From contig NC_063151.1 of NCBI RefSeq assembly GCF_020921035.1, positions 31,998,934-32,062,933 on the forward strand: a DNA stretch of 64,000 bases, read 5' to 3'. The notes under the pieces are model-generated. The model was not told the origin of the DNA. It was given only the letters and a program-made list of their open reading frames with translations, and did no database searches. Origin of the DNA: Rhodamnia argentea. Taxonomy: Eukaryota; Streptophyta; Magnoliopsida; Myrtales; Myrtaceae. A program made the position numbers and the translations under genes. Each line of letters starts with the position of its first letter. Position 1 is the stretch's first letter. Below, one piece after another: positions 53,228-64,000 of the stretch.

Positions 53228-53840
53228 ATGAACGACAAAATTATCAAAAAAGTCCTAAACATATTACAATTGTATCAATTCAATCATAAGTTTTTTTTTT
53301 TTTTTTGCAACTTTAATCTTAAATCTTTTGGGCTGATTTAGTCCATATGCCCACTCTGGGCGAGAAAAAGCCGACTTGGATGCCTGCAGTCCTACATGGC
53401 TATCGATGCTGATGTAGATAATTTTTATAATATTTTTCTCTAAATTTCCTTTTCATTTTATGTTTTTTTCATTATGGCCGGCAAGGTCACTGGCGACCCT
53501 CACCGGCCGGGCGAAGCTTGACCTTTCCATCGTTGGGCAAGGTCGACCTTGTCTAATGCTGGTGGAGCAAAAAAGGGAAAAGGGAAAATGAAAAGAAAAA
53601 CAAAAGAGAAATAGTAAAGAAGGAAAATAGAAGAAAAGAAAAAATAGTATATAAAAAATTATAAAAAAAATAAAATTTGTCAACGTCAATGCAAACCGTC
53701 ATATGGTACGGTTGGCATCCACATTAGCAATTTTCAGCTAAAATTAATCGAATAAACCTAATTGACAAAATGTGAAAATGTTTAGGATTGAATTGATAGA
53801 ATTGCAATAGATTTAGGACATTATGGATAATTTCCCCCCT
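53228..53840. mobile_element. Fold-back MULE-like element
   Basis: The left arm reads 'acaaaattatcaaaaaagtc', 'ttgtatcaattcaatcataa'. The right arm is the inverse: 'attgaattgatagaattgc', 'ggacattatggataatttcc'. The core again carries 'gctgatgtagataa' and a mirrored 'gtacggttggcatccacatt', with a G+C-rich 'ggcaaggtcactggcgaccc' and 'ggcaaggtcgaccttg' pair inside. The end bases and target duplication could not be fixed. Confidence 0.6.
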
Positions 53841-54660
53841 CAAAATCTCGTTCAGCAATCTTGCATCACACTTCATGGTCGAGACGAGGGGAAGCGACGG
53901 GTACAAGGACTTGCTGAACTTGGTGCATTGGCTGTAGAGAGGAATGCGAGAATTCGAAGAGAAGTTCACGAGGAAGGCTCGATGCGACGTACATTTCTCC
54001 ATGAACCGCAAGTCGTTTCGAGAGGTCGGAGACTTATGGTGAGAGGAGGTGTGGAATTCATTTGGAGAAACTCTATTTTGATTAAACGTATGAATATAAT
54101 TATTTATGTATTTTTTAAGATCGCATAATTACGGGGTTCACTTGCCTCACCTTTGATCGTAAACCATGGCACCCTGGATGGAAGGTGCCAGGATTTGACT
54201 TAGTGACCCTGATTTCTCTTTTATGAAAGGTAAAAAAGAAAAACGTGCGTGCACCCGTGTGGCCTATTCATGCACACTCAAGAGGCGCATGGTGACACTT
54301 CTGCTCTAGAAATAAGTTTCTATAGAGAAATAATTTTTTTTTTTTCACTTCTTCAAGTGGCTCCAAAACTATTTCGGGGGAGCAAACAATGCTTCAAAAA
54401 TGTTGTCACGCGCGCCCTCAATGACCAATTTTATGTCTACTCGAAGGCACCTTTTAACAAAACCCGTTTAATTACCCTAACGATAAACGTTATGAAATGT
54501 GGGCGAGATATAAGATGAAAAATTTGGCAAAGACCCAGCAACTTCTAAATCCCCTAAAAAAAATTATAACTTTTTTTGGAAAGTTTCACGATCTTTAAAA
54601 TTTAGTCAAAGGCACGCAACTTCTATTGTTTTTATACGAATAGAGAATGATGTATCACCA
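53841..54660. other. Intergenic upstream of SPT5
   Basis: A frame at 53823-54128 begins in the fold-back element and continues with an Arg/Glu-rich stretch without a known domain, so it is not called as a gene. The rest is A+T-rich. Confidence 0.4.
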
Positions 54661-54900
54661 GTATAAATAGATAAAGCCCAAGCCCAAGCCCAAGCCCAAT
54701 AACCTCCTTAGTACAATAAGCCCAATAACAACCTCTTCTAATCATGCAAAGCCCAACAACAAAACACCGACTCGATTCACGATTTTTCACCACTTCAACG
54801 GAAAATGTTCAACGCATTTACCAATTCTAGGGTTCATAAAAAATCTGGCAAATCCGCCCACTGAGTGACACCCAACTCCGTCAGAGCCTATATATTGATT
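54661..54900 (+). promoter_or_regulatory. SPT5 promoter: TATA-like boxes, AAGCCC hexamers and telo-box
   Basis: TATAAATA lies at 54662-54669. It is followed by four tandem AAGCCC/AGCCCA hexamers (54674-54697), two more CCCAA-type sites (about 54720 and 54749), and a telo-box-like CTAGGGTTC (54827-54835). A second TATA-like TATATATT lies near 54891, about 80 bp before the start codon. AAGCCCA resembles site II elements, which in plants often pair with telo-boxes at housekeeping genes. The exact transcription start is unknown. Confidence 0.5.
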
Positions 54901-54973
54901 GCATCACTCTCCGTTTTCCCTCCTTCGATCGATACCTTACTTCCCCCGTTGTTAATCCAATCCTTCCCAGGCC

Positions 54974-57900
54974 ATGGCGCGTCGCAGAGACGAGGAAGAG
55001 GACGAAATGGAGCCCGAAGAGGAGGAAGACTACGAGGACAGGGAGGTCCTGGAGGACGAGGAGGAGGAGGAGGAGGAGGAAGAGGACGACTACGGGAAAA
55101 CTGGGCGCGGCAATAAGCGGAGGAGATCGAGCTTCATAGATGACGTCGCGGATGAGGACGACGACGAGGAAGAGGAGGACGACGATGAGGACGAGGATTT
55201 CGGCGGCGGGGGCGGGGGCGGGGGCGGCGGGAAGAGGCAGCGTGCGAAGAGGAGATCGGGGTCGGAGTTCTTCGATCTCGAGGCTCAGGTTGATAGCGAT
55301 GACGAAGAGGATGAGGACGACGGCGAGGACGGTATGTAAAAGAGTGTTTCTTTCCGCCTCCGGTGTCTTCGGGTTGTGGTATTCCTTTCGTCGTTTGTGC
55401 TGGCAATTTGGTTTCGGATGCGTTCAATGGTAAATTTAGGTCACTTGCTTCAATTTGCCTGTCCTGCATGCCATTATGAAGTTTTGTCTCAGGAGACGGG
55501 CGGGAGAGTAGTGGATTTTCTTGCTGCAAATTAGGGTTCCATTTTACTGAGTTCGTGTGGGTTGGGTGCCAAATAGTGGACTCTAAGGTCAGGTTTGGTT
55601 AGGTTTTTGTTAGGTTGTTAAACTTGGTGACTGGTGATATTCTCCGTGGGGTGTGAGGTGCCAGGTGGTGTTTTCGGCTTAGCTATTTTGAACTTTGCCC
55701 AAATCTGGAAAGTATCAACCTTGTTTACCTGAGTGAAACAATTGGTTATCCCTAATTTTACTTACATCCTATACCTAATGAAGCTATTGACAGGAGTATT
55801 TAAGATTACATGTCCTGAATAATGTTCTTGGGACCACGGCTATTCCATTTGATGGTAAGATATCTGGCTGACTGGTAATTTGATGAATACTTGGCCAATG
55901 TGTGGTAGAGCACAATATACTGATGTGATCATTGGAAAGTTTGGCTGCCTATTTCTGCAGAACCACTAGAGCATCTTCTTGCTCTCTTGCCCAGTGATGC
56001 AATTCTTTGTTCATGGTGTAATGGCCTTGTAATGTGATGGAAGTCTCAACAAGATAAAGGAAGGAACGATGAAGAAACTTGTGTAAAATTGTTGGATGAT
56101 GGTTTTCTCCAGGGTAAATTGGACATTTGCTGGTTTATGGAAAACGTCAATGACAGATTGTAGACATTGTTAGCATTTATCTTTGTGGAATTAGTATATG
56201 GAAGAAGAGTACCTTTTTCACCGTATCTCTTGTTTTTAGGAGTGTAGGCTTTTTCCTATCAGATCGAGGAATTGTGCACGAAGGTACTTTTCAATTAGTG
56301 ATAATAAGCAATTTCTTGTCATATAGATTGAAGAGGTTCTTTTTCTTTTAAATGATTTTGATATTGGAGTTTTATTTCAGAACAAATTCTTCATGTAGTC
56401 TAAGTTGGCTTTATTGGTTCTAGAGTACTTCATCCGAAAAAATTGGGTCAATGGGCAATTTTTGCCTAAGGTTGGTATTAAAAAGGGTGCTATACCAAGT
56501 CTTTTTAGTCTTTTCCAAAATTTGGCTGGGAGAAGATAATGGGGCTGGTAGTGTAATTCATATGAGACTGCTGCAATGAATTGGGGCTTGGATTTTCTGT
56601 ATGATGGAGAGTGCCTTCTGTTGTCATATTGTGCCCAAGTTTGCAGTTGAAGCATTGAACATGTGATCTTTTAACAAATGTGTAACCGTTCTTTTAAATA
56701 GACCTGTTATTGTGGTTTCTGAATTATTCACTTGTGTAGTGGAATTCCAAAAAAAAAATAAAAAAAATTGTGAGTGTTGGGGACACTTAAAAATATGTCT
56801 CTCTGTATTAATTTTTTTTTGGAGAACGCTGGAAGACATAGTGTTATGCCTATCTATTGTCATTCCCATTTAGTTCCTTGAATAAAAGATGGTAAAGTGT
56901 CAAGGACTGAAAGTACACAATTCTGCAACTGAATATTGATTGGTGCACAAAAGATTTAGAGTACTTATGAACCTATCACTGCCAAGGTGTTGTTGATCTT
57001 GAAGAGGCTTTTTTTATTCCTATTGAAACCAAATTCTCATGCGCCTCACTATTTGGTGGATCTTTTGTTTTCATTAATGATGGAATTGGCATGAACCTGG
57101 ACATGCAGATTTTATCGATAATGGGGCCGACCTACCTGATGATGATAATAGTAGACAGATCCATCGGCGACCTTTGCTTCCGCGTGAGGATGAGCAGGAG
57201 GATGTTGATGATCTTGAAAGAAGGATTCAGGCAAGATATGCTAGGTCTGCGCATGCTGAATATGATGAGGAGACGACAGATGTAGACCAGCAGGCTCTTT
57301 TGCCCTCTGTCAGGGATCCAAAGCTATGGATGGTGAAATGTGCGGTACGTTCTGTGATGTTTGTAAAATGTAACTAAGCTGTTTTCCCTTCAATTCCCAA
57401 TGAGTAGTTGATTCTTTGGTGAGCTTGGATTGACATGATTCTTGTATGGCACTTCATAGATTGGTCATGAGCGAGAGGCAGCTGTGTGCCTAATGCAGAA
57501 AGCCATTGATAAAGGACCTGAATTGCAAATTAGGTCAGCAATTGCGCTTGACCATCTGAAAAATTACATATACATTGAAGCGGACAAAGAGGCCCATGTG
57601 AGGGAGGTAAGTTCTCATGAGTATGTTGATTCTGCAGGACCTGCTGAACTTCAGAGGTGTAGGCCAGTGATTGTTGTATGTCGTAAATAACTTGGACACC
57701 TTCGTTTTTCCAGGCATGCAAAGGTCTGCGAAATATATACTCGCAGAAAGTAATGCTCGTCCCAATTAGAGAAATGACAGATGTCCTTTCAGTTGAAAGT
57801 AAGGCAATTGATCTTTCTAGAGACACCTGGGTCCGACTGAAGATAGGGAAGTACAAAGGAGACCTTGCCAAAGTATGTCGGGGTTTCTTTACTCATGTCA

Positions 57901-60900
57901 ATTTACTTATTTTCCTCTGTAACCTCCCCTCCTCCCGTACCTGCCCCCTTCTCCCCCAGCCCTCTCGTACTTTCAAGGGCAAAAGTAGTGTTACAACTTC
58001 ATTTGTTGCTTATGTTACATGCGACTTTGGATTCTGCAGGTGGTAGATGTGGATAATGTCCGCCAACGAGTTACAGTGAAATTAATTCCAAGGATTGATT
58101 TGCAAGCTGTTGCAAATAAGTTGGTAATGGAGTATTCATTTCTTTTATTACTATACTCAAGTACTATTCTATGCGTGTTCATATCAATTGATATATAAAC
58201 AGAGTATTTTGCATCTGATGAAGTTTAGAAAACGAAACAGATTTTCTATGAAGGCATTGCTGTTCTTGTATTTATACTCGTTGATTTGTTAGTTTCCATG
58301 TGAATTTTTATACATGGTTTATTTCATCACCAGGAAGGTAGAGAAGTAGTGAAGAAGAAAGCATTTGTTCCCCCTCCGCGATTTATGAATGTTGAAGAGG
58401 CCAGGTATTCTTGTTTCTGCTTCTCCTTTTTAGTATAACTTGGGGTATTTGGCTCACTGACTCTCAGAGTGTGCTTCTTTCCAGGGAACTGAATATTCGT
58501 GTAGAACGTAGGCGAGATCCAATGACTGGTGATTATTTTGAGAACATTGCCGGCATGATGTTTAAAGATGGTTTCTTGTTCAAAACTGTATCCATGAAAT
58601 CAATAAGCTCTAATAATATAAAGCCCTCGTTTGACGAACTTGAAAAGTTCAGGAAGCCCGGTGAGAGTGGGGATGGTGATATAGGTAGTCTGTCAACTCT
58701 ATTTGCGAACAGGAAAAAGGGTCATTTCTTGAAGGGCGATGCTGTAATTGTTGTGAAGGGCGATCTAAAAAATTTGAAGGGTTGGGTTGAGAAAGTCGAG
58801 GAAGAGAATGTACATATTCGACCAGCAATGAAAGGCCTTCCTGTAAGAAATAACTCAAGGCCTATTGTTTTGAAATCAATTGCATTTAGCGTTATATGCT
58901 GTTCTGAAGATATCTCTTCACATTTATGTTTGCTGATTCATACAGAAAACACTGGCTGTTAACGAGAAAGAACTGTGCAAGTATTTTGAACCTGGGAATC
59001 ATGTTAAGGTTGTTTCCGGTACCCAAGAAGGTGCTACTGGTATGGTTGTAAAGGTGGACCAACATGCACTTGTAATTTTGTCGGACACAACGAAGGAACA
59101 TGTGAGCCTAACTTCTTCTGTGATTTCTGGGTTCTCGGAACACCTCTTTAACTCTGCTACTTTGAGCGAAGAAATAACTTCTGTCGTCTTCAGATTTGTG
59201 TTTTTGCTGATGATGTTGTCGAGAGCTCAGAGGTAACATCTGGTGTAACCAGAATTGGAGACTATGAGCTTCATGACCTTGTGCTACTGGAGTGAGTTGC
59301 ACGTTTGGTTGAAGACATTTTAGTTTGCACTTTGCTGCTACCATCTGTTGGTCTAACTGCTTTTTTTTTTTTTTTCCATCTGCTGCAGTAATACCAACTT
59401 TGGTGTCATAATTCGTGTTGAAAGTGAAGCCTTTCAGGTAGGTGACACTCAATGAGGCAAGTCTCTTGGACATGCCCTTCAAAAATTTGAGCCTTTGCAG
59501 GTCATGTTTGATGTAAAAAGTGATTAAACTAGATGATTTTCTCTTTCCATAATGACAGATGTTTCACTTTCTTTCAGGTTCTTAAGGGAGTTCCAGATAG
59601 ACCTGAAGTCATCACTGTTAGATTGAGAGAGATAAAGTCCAAGATAGATAAGAAATTTAGTGTCCAAGATCGCTACAAGAACACTATATCCGTGAAGGAT
59701 GTTGTTAGGATTATGGAGGGTCCATCGAAAGTGAGATCCAGTTTACTGCATATTTCTTCTTCATAAGGATGAAATCTTGGAATTTGTTAATAATTTTCGT
59801 TTCTTTTGCTTCAATAGGGAAAACAAGGACCCGTTGAACACATATTTAGAGGAGTTGTGTTTATTTACGATCGCCACCATCTTGAGCATGCTGGTTTTAT
59901 TTGTTGTAAATCTGTTTCGTGCTCTGTTGTGGGAGGATCGCGAGTAAATGGTGATAGATATGTAAGTCCTGTTTGCTTCTTGATTTTAGTCAGATGGCAG
60001 CTGCTGAACACTTTCTGATTGAGGCTTTGTTCGTTGCAAAAAAACTTTTTAGGGTGATTCATTGTCAAGGTTTTCCAATTTGAGACCGTCTCAGATACCC
60101 CCATCGCCAAGGAGATTCTCTGGAGGCAGACCTCCAATTGGCTGTATGTCTCTAAGCGATAAACATTTTAGTTTCCTTTGATACTATGCATGGGCTAAGC
60201 ATTGCTTTTTTAACATCTTTCTATAGCTGGAGGAAGGCATGGTGGTGGGAGGGGCCATGATGCTTTGGCAGGTACTACAGTAAAGATTCGCCAAGGTCCT
60301 TATAAGGGATACCGTGGGCGTGTTGTTGAAGTGAAAGGCCAATCTGTCAGAGTCGAGCTGGAGTCACAGATGAAGGTTGTTACAGGCAAGTTTTGGACAA
60401 TGGGGGAACATACCTTTCAGAGAATTTCTAGGTCGTATTTTCTTAAAGTAATAGATTGCCTATTTTATGTGCAGTGGACCGCAGTATGATTTCTGACAAT
60501 GTTGTTGTTTCAACTCCCTACCGGTAAGGAATACTTTCGGCATTCAATGACTTGATCAATGCAATTTCACCTTCCCTCCCTCCTGCGAATACCTGAGTTG
60601 ATAACCTTGGACAATGTATTGCAGAGATTCAAGATATGGTATGGGCAGTGAGACTCCCATGCATCCTTCTCGAACTCCTTTGCATCCGTTTATGACTCCG
60701 ATGAGAGATCCTGGAGGTTTGGTTTTACTCCCTTGAGGCTTTTTTTATTATTATTATTATTTTGTTTCTAACTTATGCTGTAATGGAATCATAACCTATG
60801 TTTGTGACTAAATTTCCTAAGTCCATTATGGATGCAAAATAAAAGGTCTGTTGAATGTGCATTAGATAGCTCAAGACTTGTTCTGTGCTCTGTATCTTTG

Positions 60901-63900
60901 CCTTTTTTAAGCAATTGACAATTTTCTTGCCGCCTCCTTGACTTTATTTGTGGATGTCAATTTACTTTCAGCAACACCTATTCATGATGGAATGAGAACA
61001 CCTATGCGTGACAGAGCATGGCTTCCGATGAGTCCACCAAGGTTTGCTTCTGAAACTTGCTTCCTGGACAGCTAGAATTCTTTGAGTTATTGAGGATCAA
61101 AATGGCCTATGCATTATTTTACCCTGGAATCTGTCTCCCTTCGCTCTTAGTTATATTGCTTCAGCAATGGAGTCTTTCTTTTCTAATTTAGAAGGGTGCA
61201 TGTTCTGATATGCATGCCTCTTTACCTTGTGTTCTTAACTATGATCTGATGGTATGCTGGACGTTAGAGCATTCGTTTTATGGTTCAGATGAGGCTGAGT
61301 TCAGATGCTGTCGGCATCATCTGTTGTTCATTAATTGTACTATATTACTGAGGATGTATGGCATTATTAGTGTTCTAGATGCTGGGTAGTGGTGAGGGCA
61401 TGAGTATTGAGTTTGATTTTGAAAGGACTTGTAAATTTTAACAGTAACCACCGATTTTCAAGTCAGCATTCAGTCTGGGGAGTGTTCCAGTTAAATCAGA
61501 AATCTGATAACCATTGCAAGTTGTAATGGTGTCACTCTGAAATGCAAACTGTTTGGATCCCATGAGTAACGCATGTTCAAGAAAACATTTTGCCCCGATT
61601 CCTTTTTTTTGCTTTTTGGACTCAGTGGGCATTTCATACCTGGGATTTGACCAGTTGCTCTTTAATTTACCATTTTCTGTAATAGAGCTTTACTAACAAG
61701 CGGTGTTCCTAATATTTTTCACACTGAATTAAGGGATGATTACGAAGATGGGAATCCTGCTTCTTGGGGAAGTAGTCCACGGTATCAGGTGAGGTGGCAT
61801 CCTTAATTTTTGGCTCAAATGGATCTTTTTCCTGCATATGGATATTCTCTTACACTTGCTTTTTGTATCCATATTTTCAGCCAGGAAGTCCTCCTTCACG
61901 AACATATGATGCACCCACACCTGGTTCAGGTTGGGCAACTACACCTGGTGGTAGTTATAGTGAAGCTGGTACGCCAAGGGATAGCAATTCTGCCTATGGT
62001 AGTTAACGTTAACTACATTTAGTATTTGCTTCTGTTTGTTCGTGTTGTTTCCCAAGATTCCAATCTTGATTGTTGTGATCTAATTTTTGTCCTTGTTGCA
62101 GCTAATGTTCCAAGCCCATACTTGCCATCTACTCCTGGTCAACCTATGACGCCAAGTTCAGCATCTTATCTGCCTGGCACTCCAGGAGGGCAACCAATGA
62201 CGCCTGGAACTGGTGGACTAGACGTCATGTCTCCTGTTATAGGTTGGAACCCTTTCTCTGGTATCATATGATTATGACATGTATGAGGGCTAGAAAGTAC
62301 CTACAGATCCTTTTGACCAAAAAATAAAAAAAGGTACCTACAGATCCTACTTAGAACTGTCCATCAAAGATTTGGTGCCCACTTGGCTTTTGTCATAGTT
62401 AATCTTTTTTTTCTTTTGCATTGAAAGTGCAAAACAGGAGAAATTACTCTTTACACTTTTGCATTTATGTATCAGTGGTGTATCGTTGTACGCACGAGGG
62501 TGAAGATTTTTAATATTGTTTTGTTCGTCATAGCCCTCATTTAATTACTCCAATGGTCATTAATTCATTCCTTCTGGAAAGCTGGATGTGCAAGCGCAGT
62601 TCGTCGACGTGTGGTTCTCTGGTTTTGTGGCTGAACAAAGTTGTATGGATCATCTGAAAATTTAGATAACTAGTTTTAGAAACCCTTTGGGCTGATTTGC
62701 ATGCTTTTTATTCACGACGCTAATGTCAAGAAATACGAAAGTCGGATTTTTATGTTTAAATATTTCAGATGGTCATGATCACTACTTCCAAGATCCTCAT
62801 TTTGTTGGTGCTTCTCGAGTTCTCATTATCTAGCTCTTATCATTACAGGTGGGGAAAATGAAGGACCGTGGTTTATGCCAGAAATCCTGGTTAATGTGTC
62901 CAGATCAGGAGAAGAGAGTATTGGAGTTATCAGGGAGGTTCTTCCTGTAAGTTCGTTTCTTTGTTCCCTCTCAATATATGCGTATACGTGTGTAAACGAT
63001 AAGATTCATCAAAAGAAACACTGTTCTATTACAAGAAGAAAATAGAAGAAAAATCTTGCGTGCTTCCATGTCTCTCCTTTGCTTTGACCAGTAAGCCAGT
63101 ATAAAAAAATATAATTCAATGAGCTTTCCGTAGATTTGTTATTTTCCCTTCTCTTGAAACTGTTTCCTCTTTGATCTTTGGGATTTTTGCAAGGTTGTCC
63201 TTTAAAGTCTGGGTGCTTTGTATGTTGCAACATTTCCCTCTGATTGTTAAGTTTATTCTGAGTCCTGAAACTCTCAAAACAGTTATCCAGTTTCGTGTTG
63301 CTAACTATAATTGAAGCTGTGCATGAGGAGACACGATCAGATTCTTGTAGCAAGCTGGTGCAATGAGGATTTTGTGATTGTATCTTGAATTTTTCATCAG
63401 AAGTAATGCATCGAAGAACTTCCGTACTCAAAAGCAATTGCAATGTTCTTATTGGGATTATATGGGGTGATTTTGTTGGTGAAGGTTCTCTTTGTAAAAC
63501 AATCACAGTAGATTTCAGCTTCCTGAAAACCTATGACAAGTGGCTATCATGTCAAAGGCTGTCTCGTTATGTGGAGTATTGATACTAATTACCAGTATCT
63601 TCTTGAAATAGGATGGCTCCTGTCGGGTAGCCCTATCTCGTAATTTGGAGTATTGACTGTTGGTTATACTAATTTCTGGTATCTTTTTGAAATAGGATGG
63701 CTCCTGTCGGGTAGCCCTTGGGCCTAGTGGCAATGGTGAGACAGTGACACTTCTTCCTAATGAAATGGAGATGGTGGTGCCAAGGAAATCGGACAAGATC
63801 AAGATCGTTGGTGGCCAATTACGTGGTCGCAATGGCAAATTGATGGGTGTGGATGGTGATGATGGTATCGTGAAACTGGATAATCTTGATGTCAAGATAT

Positions 63901-63932
63901 TGGATTTGGGAATTCTAGCAAAGCTAGCATAA
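54974..63932 (+). CDS. SPT5: Transcription elongation factor SPT5 (DSIF large subunit)
   Basis: SPT5 pairs with SPT4 and rides RNA polymerase II during elongation. Twenty-two exons join in frame to 1040 residues, as in Arabidopsis SPT5. They are 54974-55331, 57109-57344, 57460-57606, 57714-57872, 58040-58123, 58334-58404, 58485-58842, 58946-59101, 59194-59291, 59389-59437, 59578-59730, 59818-59961, 60053-60143, 60227-60385, 60475-60523, 60625-60716, 60972-61041, 61734-61788, 61881-61998, 62102-62242, 62849-62946 and 63696-63932. The order is an acidic N-terminus (1-115), an NGN domain (about 190-285), then KOW modules near 290, 435, 490, 620 and 720. After these come a TP-rich repeat region (about 775-925, TPMHPSRTPLHP style, the likely phosphorylated CTR) and a final KOW near 990-1015. 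It ends ILAKLA and TAA. Intron 14 has a GC donor, and the last acceptor is duplicated upstream. Intron 1 is 1.8 kb. Confidence 0.95.
63558..63719 (+). repeat. Tandem duplication (84-bp offset) covering the last SPT5 splice acceptor
   Basis: The string 'gaaataggatggctcctgtc' and the bases after it up to 'gggtagccct' occur twice, with acceptors ending at 63611 and 63695. The upstream text 'tctcgt-at-tggagtattga' is also duplicated. Only the second copy leads into the open final exon. From the first acceptor, the frame meets TGA after 14 codons. Confidence 0.9.
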
Positions 63933-64000
63933 CTATGGTTCCGGTAAGAGTCTAGATCTTTGGGGGCCCATGATGTACATAATTCTTGCTTAATGTTACA

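Noticed and set aside
53823..54128. 101-codon plus-strand frame rich in Arg and Glu
   Set aside because: It starts in a transposon arm and shows no domain. The opposite strand is equally open.

Overview
The window is nuclear DNA of a flowering plant. The evidence is spliced genes with GT-AG introns, plastid and thylakoid targeting peptides, a PLS-class pentatricopeptide repeat gene, a SWEET sugar transporter, and an A+T-rich background with many small inverted-repeat transposons and CT/GA microsatellites. The proteins look eudicot. I suspect the order Myrtales from the repeat style, but that is inference and not proven by anything in the window.

Layout. At 1.1-6.9 kb on the minus strand is a complete ten-exon LL-diaminopimelate aminotransferase gene (plastid lysine synthesis). 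At 10.4-13.7 kb on the plus strand is EMC6, a subunit of the ER membrane protein complex, with a 20-nt microexon. At 20.3-24.0 kb are two small paralogous plus-strand genes of unknown function. At 25.5-30.4 kb is a graveyard of SWEET exon fragments in both orientations, with an STP-type hexose transporter pseudogene lodged among them. Beside it at 31.2-33.0 kb on the minus strand is an intact six-exon SWEET1-like gene. The stretch 33.5-46 kb is transposon-rich and holds no convincing host gene. At 47.9-49.6 kb is an intronless PPR gene (plus), which converges on PPD4, a PsbP-domain thylakoid lumen protein (50.4-52.2 kb, minus). At 55.0-63.9 kb is a complete 22-exon SPT5 gene (plus).

The repeat landscape is the most informative non-genic content. 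Long-TIR fold-back elements have ends of the GAGAAAA or GGAAAA type, and two copies have 8/9-matching 9-bp flanks, which points to Mutator-like (MULE) elements. Elements with TAGGGGTGT ends and 8-bp target duplications are hAT-like. One hAT-like element is nested inside a fold-back element, and another has a perfect 8-bp duplication and carries GC-rich coding-like sequence. Two unrelated tandem arrays (about 265 bp and about 75 bp units) are also present.

The host genes are unrelated housekeeping, plastid or transport genes and do not form a functional cluster. I found no evidence for a novel multigene system. The best leads are local: a GC-AG intron and a duplicated 3' splice site in SPT5, the EMC6 microexon, a possible 63-nt cassette exon in a small unknown gene, and the SWEET/STP chimeric pseudogene block. 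Exon coordinates were read by eye from splice consensus, reading phase and family conservation. All host CDS models below keep frame across every junction.
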